Below are positions 36,991-47,465 of a DNA stretch of 64,000 nt, piece by piece. Source of the DNA: Pyrocephalus nanus (taxonomy: Eukaryota; Chordata; Aves; Passeriformes; Tyrannidae); the NCBI GenBank assembly GCA_038380795.1, contig CM076266.1:42678425-42742424 (forward strand), in the 5' to 3' direction. Under the pieces are notes generated by a model. The model worked only from the letters and a program-made list of their open reading frames with translations, was not told where the DNA came from and ran no database searches. Position 1 is the stretch's first letter; every line of letters begins with the position of its first letter. The position numbers were made by a program, and so were the translations under genes.

Positions 36991-38231
36991 AGCTTGAAGC
37001 CTGGTGCAATTGCAGAAAAGTCTTCTAATCAGGAAGCCATAGATAATACAGAACCTGCCCTCTATCCTCTCTTTATGAGAGACAGTGCTTCTAAGTTGGG
37101 TGCCTAAAATCTTAAGCCTGTGTCTTTGTCTAGACAGGCCAGATGTATTTCTGATTTTAAGAGGAAATTAAGTGAAAACTTGCCCAGTGTTGCTGGATAT
37201 TGTCTGCAGAGTTTCATCTCTTGTCTCTTTATTGCATATTATAGGAAACTGTGAAAGCCTGCATAATGGATCTTGTTATTAAAAAAAAAAAAAAAAGGCA
37301 AAAAGAAATCAAAATAATTAAAATAAGACAACAGCAAAGGAGAAAAAAAGAAACTGGTGAGTAATATTTAGGTTAGTAGGAAAATGCCTCTTTGAGGAAG
37401 TAGCCAAATTAGTAACTATAAAACAGTAGAAACAAAACATTTTGGTCCCATGAAAAATTAATGAGTGAATAGGAGGTCAGAACTATAGTGACTTTTATTC
37501 AGCTTGCCTTAAACTTGGATATGAACTTCTGAACTTGGTTTTCCACAACCTTTCTAGTTTGGGATATTGGTTAAGAAATTATTAATCATGAAATATATAT
37601 CACTTTCTTTCTGAGTTATATGGGATATTGATGACTCATCTGTACTGCTCAGAGATTTGAACAGCTTGCTGCTCTCAGTAATCATTTATAGTTCTTTATA
37701 CATATATGCTTCTGGTTTTAATTCTTCTATATGTATAGGTTCAGGGTTTAAAAAATTATATTTTCTTGTTAAGAGTCCTTTAAACTTGGACAGACTTTTT
37801 TTTCTGTTAACTTCTAAAGAGGAAAAAAAAGCTAAGTTTTTTTACACAAAACTATTTTTTCACTCTGCATTAGCTCTCTTTTATTCATCTCAGTTTTTGG
37901 TAGGCAACTACACTAGCACTTAACTACTGCTTTTGGATGTTCTGGAGGAGAGAAAAAAAAATTGGGCACATTCTAGAGTTTCAAAACATAATCCATGTGT
38001 ATTAAAACTTTTGTGTTATTTCCAACAAAAAGTGAAATCTTGTTTTCTTTACTGGGCACTTTTCCCAGGCACATAGTATGTAAACTGAATAGACCATGAA
38101 AGTTCAGTGACACAGAATTCCATAAAGGTGTTATAATGACCCTAAAAGCCTACTTATACATCAGTTGTTTCATACAAAATCTGTAAACCTCACAAATGTT
38201 ACTATACATGCTTGCACTCACATCATCACTG
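36991..38231. other. Unique AT-rich sequence, no gene recognised
   Basis: An A run lies at about 37,280-37,295. A weak MIR-like patch ('attaagtgaaaacttgccca', near 37,166) is too short to call. Nothing else is recognised. Confidence 0.45.
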
Positions 38232-38320
38232 GCTATGATCTTGTCTCATAAATTAAGTAAGGTTGGGTCTTGTCAGTTCTTGGATAGAAGGCCTCCAAGG
38301 AAAACCCAGATGGTGCAGGC
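38232..38320 (+). repeat. 5S rRNA-derived SINE relic (AmnSINE1-like)
   Basis: The segment follows vertebrate 5S rRNA from its second helix to its 3' end. It has 'atgatcttgtctc' for the ATCTCGTCTGATCTC part and 'aattaagtaaggttgggtc' for the AAGCTAAGCAGGGTCGGGC box. Then come 'cagttcttggatagaaggcc' for TTAGTACTTGGATGGGAGACC and 'agatggtgcaggc' for the end. The A box and the intermediate element of the internal RNA polymerase III promoter are both recognisable but mutated. A plain 5S pseudogene is possible. The age and the trailing sequence (to about 38,360) make a 5S-headed SINE such as AmnSINE1 more likely, but the Deu core domain was not identified. Confidence 0.62.
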
Positions 38321-41300
38321 ATTGATAGCAATTCAGTGGGAAGACCACCTACTGTGTTAGTACTCATTTTTCTTTTGGATTTAGAGCATTGTGTTTGGAA
38401 GGATGTTGCTAGGTTTTTTTCGGAGGTTGAAAATGAAGAACCTGACCAAAATTAAGTATTTCAAGGAATCATAATAATAATCCTACATTACGAAGCATAA
38501 AAGTACAGGAGTGGTTCAAATGTTGCCAGATGAAATCAGAGAAATATTAAAATTTATCGGAAGTATCTTTTTCCCTTTTTTTTCATTGCGCCTTCATTCA
38601 GCATCTGTCCACTCCCTCTGTGAAATATTCACTGATAACTAACAACTAAAAGTAATTTTTATCTTCATCAGCATTTCCTGTAAGCTTTTGTAAAACATTC
38701 AAATCTCAAAAAGCATGACTGCAACAGAAACTGGGAATTCCCTCAGATGGGAATTTGTAGAGGTTTTTTTTTAAATCTTATTATTTCCTTCTGTGGCATA
38801 GAACAAATAAAATGTTAAAATGTAGTCTGTTCTACATTATTTCACTGACAAATTTCATCATGTCCTGTGTATCTGCTACCCTCTGTGGGCTAGAATACCT
38901 GGTTACACCGTGGGTTTGTGGGGGAGTGGGTAGGGATGCAGGCAATAAATGATGCTACCTGAAAATCATGGGCCAGGGGCACTGTGGCAAGTGAAGCACT
39001 ATTTACTATTAATTGTCTCAGTAGCATGCATATTCTTCTTATTGCCCCCCCAAGTGCTAAATCACTATTACAGTGTATCACAGCAAATCTTGTTTAGGAG
39101 TAGTTTTCAGTTGTGTTTTTTTGTCATTTCCTCTAATATGCTTTTTAAAAAATAAAGTGATTCATGAAACACAGACATTTGTCATGCTGAAGAGTCTTAA
39201 ACCCAAAAATTTGAGGAGAAGCAGTTACAGTAGAAACAAACTGATGTAATTGCTGGTAGGGTAAGCTTTTTCACAGCTAAAATATGAATAATCTGTTGTG
39301 ATTTTTGTATGCAGATTGACAAGATTATAACTGTTTTCTAAGGTTTAACAACTGGAGTTTTAGCATGGAAAAAGATTTTTCAAAACCTAGAAGATTTGAC
39401 AGCATAAGAAAAATCTTTGGAAGTGACAATTGGCTAATATATTCATAGCTATAAATAATGGGTCTTTTCTCACAGAGGATGTGAAAGGCACATTTGCCTT
39501 CCAGTGGAGCCCATCTGCTGCCAGGGTGCTATGTCAGAGAGTGTACAGTGGAGTAAAACTTCACATACATTTGCAAATACTCAGTCCATAGGGGGTTCAC
39601 TGAGCTTGATGTTGATTATTCATAAACACAAAGTAGTTCTCAAGTCAAATAGTATTTTAAAGGAAAGCCACAAGGAAATCTCATGTTCTGAAGACATCAG
39701 CAAGAAATCACAACCAAGTAGGGAATAACTGTAGACTCTAATAATGTGAAAGTCTCTACTCATCCCAAAGTTTCTCATTGACTGAAGGAGATGAAAGAGG
39801 AGGAAAAAGAGAATAATTGATGTTTTGCTCATATTTTCTAAAAGTTAGAGATAGAGGTGGTGAAAATTTATTTTGACCTTTTGCAGGTGTTATGAAAACT
39901 TTTCTACTTGGAAATTGACTTGCAGGATGGTATCATCTTTAGGTTCAAAGAATTCATGTTGGTCAAAACTAGCCCAGGCTCCTGAAAAGTAGAATGAAAA
40001 ATCTCATTTCTTTTGTTAATGTTTCAGTTTTAGTAACTATTGTGATGGAAATGATAATAATATTCTTAGTGTAAACATTAATAACAACACTAAACTTGAA
40101 GAATTTCAGTATCTATTTTCATTATATGGCCTCTGAAAATATATCAATGTAAATACAGATCCAGACTTTACCCAGCGTCTGCTTTTTGTGGAGACAAGAG
40201 AGGGGATGTGTTCAGGAATAATACTGGATTTCTGCTCACCAAAAAGCACAGTGTCACAGCCATTGTGCTCAGGCATAAGGCCACTGTCTATCTTTCACTG
40301 TAACTTTGTTGGATACTAGAGGTACTTCAGGGTCAGGGAGATAACTCAGATGAAGGAATGGAGCAGGATGACAAAGCAGCAAGATGAAGGAATGAAGCTT
40401 TAAGGAGAGGAAAGGCTTGTGACTGATCTTTTGTGGGGTTTGTTTGTTTGTTTTGGTTTTGGTTTTGATTTGTTTGATTGATTGCTTTTGTAAGAGAACT
40501 CTTTCTTTCAGGGTCTTAAATGAATCTTGAGTTCCTGGGTGTCACAATTTCTTCTCTGATAGCAAATGAAACTGCAGCACAAACACTTCTGTGTCTGTAA
40601 GCTCCTCCATTAACTCCCAGTGGCTGAAGTCTGCAAAGGATCTGGTATTTCCATCCTGTTAACCACGATGTTGATAGTATGATACCAATTGATTTTTTCT
40701 GATTTTCTGGTTTGCATTTTAAGAGAAACTATCATGTACACAATCAACATAAACGAGCATTTTTGAGGTTCTGAAATTTTGAAAATATTGGTTATACCAG
40801 AACCATGGCTGCAGATAATTTATAGCAATCTCTGCTGTTTACAAAGATTTCCTTTGGTGGTAGAGGAGGGAAGAGGGCTTTGACACTGTTGCATGATTTT
40901 GCTTCTCCATTTCCAGAATTAAATGCTTTGATATTTCTTGTCTTCTTGTTTCTTATTTTGAATTAAATACATTATTAAAAACTACAAACAAGTAGATTTT
41001 TTTAAAAAGTTGAAATAGAGACAAGCAGACCTTTCAGAGACTTTCAGAGATTTTTTTTTTTTTTACAGATCTGTGGGACATGTTCAACATTTCTTAACTA
41101 CAGAATTTCTTGTGGAACACAAAGAGATAACCTGAATTCTTCTGGCATTTCTAATTATAAAAAGCTTTGCTTGCATGTTTATCTACTACTTTAGCAGGAG
41201 AAAAATTCAGCATGTGAGGTGAGTTCATTAAGGGGTAAATCAGGATTTTGTAGAGAGAGGAGTCATTCTTGCTTGTTGCAGAGGCTGGGAGTTGTGCTGG

Positions 41301-44300
41301 ATCAGTCAGGAACTGTAGAAGGTAAAAGGCCATCTTGCATGTACAGCAACTCCATGGTGTCCTGATGATCTAGGTTCTCTTCCTACCTCTGCTTCCTGGG
41401 AGATGGTTCCGGGTGACTATTAAAACTATCTTCTCAAAGGTATCCAGAAACTGCATGCTATTGCTTTCTGGGTGTCTAGTGGCAGAGGCTATGGAGAACC
41501 AGGCCACAGAACTACTCAAAACTCACAATAGCAGCTAAACTGAATGGGGAACCATGATTTTAAAAGCTAAAAAACACTTAATGAGATGGACGTAAAAAAG
41601 AAAAAAAAAATCCATTCCTACATGTGTGAAATTGGTCTGTCAGCTCTAGCTATGCCTGTATTTCTGTTAGTTCAGAGTTAGAACATGGATGACAATTTCT
41701 CTTGGATATCTAGGGGTATTACCATAATTTGTAGCTGATTGCAGCACTATACAACTTAATGTCATTGTGAAATCTGAGAGAATCAACATTTTTTCTTTCT
41801 TCAGAGTAAGATGGAGCTTTGTACCAAAATATGGTATGATTTCACACCTTGACTTGAATAGAAAAAATTGAATATTCAGTATATGCTTACTAAGAATATC
41901 CCCATTGAAACAAAAGGAAGTACAGTACGAGAACACCTAGTGCAAGACAGTAATTGTCATTTTTAAATATGTATATATAAGGTGAATGAATTAACATTGT
42001 CCAGGCTGTAATATTAGAAGTTGTATTTTTTTACTGTTTTGCTATGAAACTTCAATGCACATTCACTGTAAGCATTTTAAGTGCAACCTGACTAAGATGT
42101 TTCATTAAAAATAATTGTGGTTGGTACCAAGCTTTATTTCTATTTCTTAGAAGCTAAATCTAACTGGAATAAACTTTGTTTCTTCTATTCTACATATCTT
42201 CACCTTTTCACTGATGAGTTTCCTTTTATACTTCAGCTTTATTATCAAACTATGAGGGTATTTAAGGACTGTTGAAGACGGTGTCCAAATGAAGCATTCT
42301 TATTCCACTATACTAGTAGTAAGCCATTTGGGAGTAACCCATTTGTAATCACACTTGCAGTCTGCTAAACTGGAATATCCAGTGCAAAACTAAGCTCTTT
42401 CAGAACTTTGAATTTTGATCCCAGATTTCTTAAATCTTATTACCTCTGGGAGGTTTAAAAAAACCAAGACTGTCATTTCAGTCAGCAGAGGGGCTGACTT
42501 ACTCAAAAAGCCCACTGATATAGTAGGAACTAGGATGGATTAAAAGCTCTGATGGGAGGGTATAAGTAGTCAAACTTTGTATGGTGCTCCCCAGCTCTCT
42601 TGTTTGGTATCTTGGTGAGATGCCCTCTCTGCTCTTACTAGAAACAGGTCTGTATGATGGCCAGAATATTCAAAGTTGGTTAAAGACTCCGAATATTGTC
42701 AAGTTCTGAGTGTTCAACATGAAACACTATTTAAGTCCCCTAATATTCAGAAAGTACTCAACACTGCATTTATGAAAGTCTGTTTTCTATGAGCCAAGCC
42801 TATAAAATTATTGGGCACCTCAGAACATATAGGTCCGTCTCCTTCCCCACTAGCAACAAAACCTCAGCTGGGCAAAACTGCAATTGCTTCTACAGCTTAC
42901 CATGAATATCAGACCTCAGTAGGATTTCACTACCTTCAGTTTCTCCCATAAGCAATTCATAACAGTGATTAAATAAGTTCTGTCCTTCTTTGGAATATGG
43001 CCACAGTTTAAACTCTTCAGAGGCAAGTGAGTCAGATCAGGCTGAGTACTACCTCCAAGCTAATCCCCTTTTCTCAAACAGTGTTCCCTCCTGGCCTTTG
43101 TGGTTTCCTCTTTGCAAAAACCACTCCTCCATATTGCATTTGTTAACTGCTTCTGAATTTGTATGCAATATAATGTGAGGTAGCAGACTCCTTGGCCCAC
43201 AGGTTATGTAATTTTACAACCTTAAAAGGTAACTTACTGAGAGATTTCTGGTGCTCCAAAAATAAGTAAGGGAAATATTTACAAAGGAAGATCTGGACAC
43301 AGTCTTTGCTTGAGTTTATGATCCTGCTTGTTGTTCCTCCGTGTTTCCCATGCCTCTAGACAGACTCAGTTTAATATCCATCCCAGATATACTGCCATCT
43401 CCAAGATTCTGGCAGTCACTGTTATCTGTCACATTGATGTGCTGCACAGGAAAATTGTTCTGCATTTTTTGGTGAAGAAATAAAAGGTTATTGGCGATAG
43501 GTAGTTTGGAAGCCAGAACAGCTTTCTTACCCAGTGAGATATTATTGTGTTTCAGAAGCATCTGAAGGGAGTCAAAGCTAGTCCACACATATGTTCAATT
43601 TTTCATGGTGTGCTGAGGCCAAAATTTGGGGCCAGCTGCTCCTAAGTCTTTGGCATGTGCTTTTCTTTAACCACATAGAGCATTGCCTGTTTGTATCTGC
43701 TTGCATCGTTATGACCTCAGTTTCAGAGCCATATATATATATATGTTTCTTAGGCTCTCAGTGTCTTCGAAAGAAAAAAAAATAGAAAATACGTCATTTG
43801 GAGTTAAGTTTAGAAAAGCAGTTTGCTGTCTTTTGGCTTATTAAACTACAGTAGTACTAGAAAATATAATGTGACAACTACTGCCTGACTTTTGCATCTA
43901 TATGGAATAGATTTTAATATTGTTTTAAAACTTAGACAGTATAGGAAATGAAGCCTCAAAACTCATGTATTCTGGCTGCATGTAAACTGGTACTTTTTTG
44001 TCACACATGAGGACAGAGATTAAAAACAACTTTATAAAGTATTTATGAGGTTTTGATTTACCACAATTATTTTCTCTGGCTTTTAGAGTCTCTGAATAGT
44101 ATCTTAATGCTAGATCATATTTTCTGACAGCAAAACACCAGATACACTGTAATGATTTGGCATTCAGCCTTTTGGAATGAAGGCCAAAACTAGCTAAATA
44201 AATCTTTTTCAATAGCAAGGAGCAATGATTGCATTGTAAACTCTGCATAAATCTATGATATTACAGAAAGCAACTGTTTCGCAATAAAGCGACTTGAAAA

Positions 44301-44700
44301 AAATCTACGGAAAAAATTTCCCATACTGGAAAGATGTCAACATGGCATTTTGCTACCAGAGTCTTCTATAGTGTTGCAACTGAACATTTAATTATGTGAC
44401 AAAAAGTGTTTTTCTTGATCATTGTGCTCATGATTGGGTGAGAATCCCAGAAATAGTATTTAATAGAAATATTAACTTTATTAATAACATATAAACCACG
44501 TTTGGATTCCTAGTAGTCAGTTGTATACATGGTCAAGAAAAGGCAGGTGGTCTGTGAAATAGCTTGAGCTCATGCTATGCAAGATTTCTATGATAAGAGG
44601 CAAAGCTCTGAGTTAGTTCATATTCAGCTGCAGACAGTGGAGTAAAATATTCACTGACGTGCATTTATTGCTAGTGGTGTATGACTGTAGGTGTTTGGAA
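38321..44700. other. Unique AT-rich sequence, no gene established
   Basis: More than 6 kb without a recognised repeat. It contains GTTT low complexity at 40,438-40,480, a T run at 41,051-41,064 and a short AT repeat at 43,732-43,745. Two exon-like segments on the minus strand (43,316-43,561 and 44,062-44,123) are described as findings. They are not called as genes because their reading phases do not join. Confidence 0.45.
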
Positions 44701-44739
44701 GTGATGCAAGACATCGAGGTTGCCGTGCTAAACACTCTG

Positions 44740-44880
44740 CAAGGGTGTAGTCAGGCACCCTCCCTAACCTCACCCAGAAGAGCTTACACTTTAAAACACA
44801 GATGCCTCAGACCTGGTTTAAAGGGAAGCAGACATATAAGAGAAGCAACTTATGCAAGCCACAAAACTGCCAGTGACAGC
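44740..44880. repeat. Possible ancient amniote repeat relic
   Basis: The words 'cacccagaagagcttacac' and, 80 bases later, 'agagaagcaacttatgcaag' resemble text found in old reptile and bird interspersed repeats that end in a MIR-like core. The similarity is patchy and the family cannot be named. It is included only because two blocks occur in the expected order. Confidence 0.3.
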
Positions 44881-45580
44881 AGTGAAAGGAGGAGCGTTCC
44901 TTGAGGCTGAGCCCCATGGTGCAAGCTGTGACTTTCAGTCCATGGGAGGGTGGGTTTGTTTATTTACCCTCAAACTTTTGTGCGTGGAATGACTGTATGG
45001 AAACACAGAGCCACACACTAATGTGACCATGCAGCCTCGCAGGTCCCTCCAGTAGCTCTGTGCGTGTGTCAGACAGGAGAAACAAGAGGGCCCCATGGTG
45101 CTCCTCAGGTCAGAGCCTGGGAGCAGAGGGGTGGGTGACCCTCTGTGACCCCCTGCTCTGTTCTCTTCTTGAGAAACTACCTCGGTTTGGCTTTAAAAAG
45201 GGCTAGAACCAGCTGAACAAATGTATGGCTATTTGGTGTAACATTTCCGTGCAGTTCAGGTTAATAGTTCAGTTACAGTGTGAAGACGAAATCCACATTT
45301 TCCAAATCATATAATAAACTCTACCTCAAGAGAAATAACAATAATGATAACTGTAACAATAAAAATAATACTTCTTCAACTTGTTACATTATTTAAAAAT
45401 AATGTATTTATTTTTACATCCAGGCAAAGATTGTTGGCTGAAACGGTGAGGAAAGGACAAACAAGGATGCAGAAGCCCATACTAAGGCAAAATGGATGGC
45501 TCATCAAGTCCTGTGAGGGCAGATTTTAGCTCCTCGGGCTTTATGATGACCCTTTGCATCAGCATTGGGAGGGAGCTATC
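44881..45580. other. Moderately GC-rich flank of the CpG island
   Basis: No gene or repeat is recognised. The first half is richer in G and C than the window average but poor in CpG. The stretch just before 45,600 contains an octamer-like TTTGCAT. Confidence 0.4.
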
Positions 45581-45588
45581 GCAGCAGC

Positions 45589-45822
45589 TATTATTAAAAC
45601 CGGAGTGAAGAGACGCCTTGCCCACGCTTCCCGCGCCGCTGATGCCAAGGGGCTGTGCCGGCGGCGGGCGCTGCTCCAGAACGGCGGGAGTCGGCAGAGG
45701 GCAGCGCTCAGTCCCGATCCCGGTCCCGGTCCCGGTCCCGACCCCGGCCCAGCCCACCATGCTCCCCGCGCTGCCAGGGACGAGGCACTGTCCCCGGAAT
45801 TTGACGGCAGCGGGGAATTTCA
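45589..45822. promoter_or_regulatory. Small isolated CpG island
   Basis: I count about 27 CpG dinucleotides in roughly 235 bases of strongly GC-rich sequence, against almost none in the kilobases around it. This fits a CpG island. Such islands usually mark promoters or developmental enhancers. An ATG in a strong Kozak context (CCCACCATGC, ATG at 45,759) opens only a 26-codon frame. No TATA box or convincing first exon was found, and the direction of any transcription is unknown. A GC-rich repeat expansion with no regulatory role is the alternative. Confidence 0.6.
45713..45750. repeat. CCCGGT-type hexamer tandem repeat
   Basis: About six units of CCCGGT with small changes (CCCGAT, CCCGAC, CCCGGC) lie inside the CpG island. 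They encode Pro-Gly or Gly-Thr dipeptides in the overlapping frames, which explains the protein-like look of those frames. Confidence 0.85.
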
Positions 45823-47335
45823 CAGAGGATAGAGGTTAGAGAGGGCTGCAGTGTGTACAGGCATGTAGAAGAGAAGCCTTGGAATATATCCAGAGACCAA
45901 ATCCTTGAGTCTTAGCAGCTGAAAGATGTCGAATGCTCTCCTTAGGCTGAAAAGCGCTTGGCACGCTCCCGGAGGGTGTGCCAGGACAAGACTGGCACTG
46001 TGGCGCTCCAGGGACCAAGCGGAAAAACTTAGGATTACAGCTGTAACTTGGCCGCTTCCTCACTTAAAGCCTTCCGTTTCAAACCTCTCAACCCATCTGA
46101 AACGGAGTGTCCCAGCATGATGCACTTAGCACATCTGATTACTTAATTATTATCTGCCTTCACACATGCAGAATCACAGTTTCACCTGCTCATGTGGCAC
46201 CCACATGTGCTGTCCTGAACACCAGTGTGTGAGCAGCTTGGGATCACTGCCAGTCTGGCATCTTCTGCCTTTGCTTATGCTCTTCATTCCAACTGCAGCT
46301 TCTGCGTGCTTCCCTAAGAATGAAAATGTAAATGCATGCACAAAATAATTGTGCAGCTCATATAATACTTAGCAGGATCTTTGTTAACTGCTTTGAAAGT
46401 GAAAAGTGCCATCTAAAGACAAACAGTTAAAAAGAATCTCTGCACAATAGCTAAATACTTGCCAGGGAAAGTAAATACAGTTTTAAATTTTAGGGATTTT
46501 TTTAAAGGCTTCCCATCATTTAAAGCCAAATGGAATTTAATTAATTGTTATCGTGATGGCTGTTCATCAAATGTATGTTAAGTATTGCTCAATAAACAAA
46601 ACAGCACAGGTGTTCTCTCAGAATCATGTCAGAAAATACATTTTTATTCTGAAAAAAAATCCACTCCAAGTTGTTTTCACTTTCATTATGCAAAGAATAC
46701 ATCCCCTGTCTTCATACTATAGAATTTTTTTTAGAAGTTATTAAGTGTTTATCTGCATTTCTGGTGCAAAAAATACTGATCTGAAAGAGACTTCAAGAAA
46801 GAGTCAGAGGTAGGAAGACATAGGTAGAAAAAAGGTTGGAGAAAAGCTGCCAATAAATTTATGTCCAGAAAATGAATGCAGGTAAGAAGAAAAGGGAAAT
46901 GGGAAACACAGATTTCAAGGAATCAGGTACTTGCTGTGTGCACTAATTAGATTAACTTGCTCACCTTCTAAAGCAAAGTACACTGCAGAGGCATCAGTGA
47001 TGAGTTTTTGGTGCCTATGTTGGTCCATTTGCATTGTTCTGGGACTTTATGAAGGGTTTTTGTTGCGGGGGCTAGTTTCCTTTGCCAGCCTTATCCTCTG
47101 GCATGCTGGCAGCATGGTGACACATAGATAGCAGCACTGCTTATGTTCTTGTAGCAGCCTCTCTGTTTGATGCTGCGGCTCTGGGTTCATGCTATAATTC
47201 AGTCATTCAGGGTAAGAGGGCCAGAAGGCAGACAAGTTCTTTTCCAAGTAGCTATTAACAGAGTTTGCAGTGTGTGCTTGAGATGTCACTGGAGCTGAGG
47301 CAGACTGATTAAGTAAACTGAGGTCTGCCTTGGAA
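45823..47335. other. Unique sequence, no gene recognised
   Basis: CpGs persist to about 46,060 and then fall to background. No repeat or gene is recognised. Confidence 0.45.
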
Positions 47336-47465
47336 CTTTGCATTCTTTCCCATCTTTGCCATTGCTTTTCTGCTGAATCACCTTTTCAGCCTAATGCCTC
47401 AGTTTCTTCTGTAAAATGGATGTAGTCAGCACTGCAGAAGAAATCAGTAATGCATTTTTCTTTCT
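47336..47465 (-). repeat. Probable MIR (CORE-SINE) relic
   Basis: The plus strand has 'atgcctcagtttcttctg' followed by 'taaaatggatg', the antisense form of the MIR end 'cattttacagatgaggaaactgaggc'. The preceding 50 bases fit the antisense core loosely. The core words are diagnostic but short. Confidence 0.5.

Noticed and set aside
37130..37190. Possible MIR core fragment
   Set aside because: Only about 20 bases resemble the core, too little to separate from chance.
45482..45839. Overlapping Pro/Gly-rich frames in the CpG island on both strands
   Set aside because: Absence of stops follows from high GC and the hexamer repeat; the frames share no features of a known protein.
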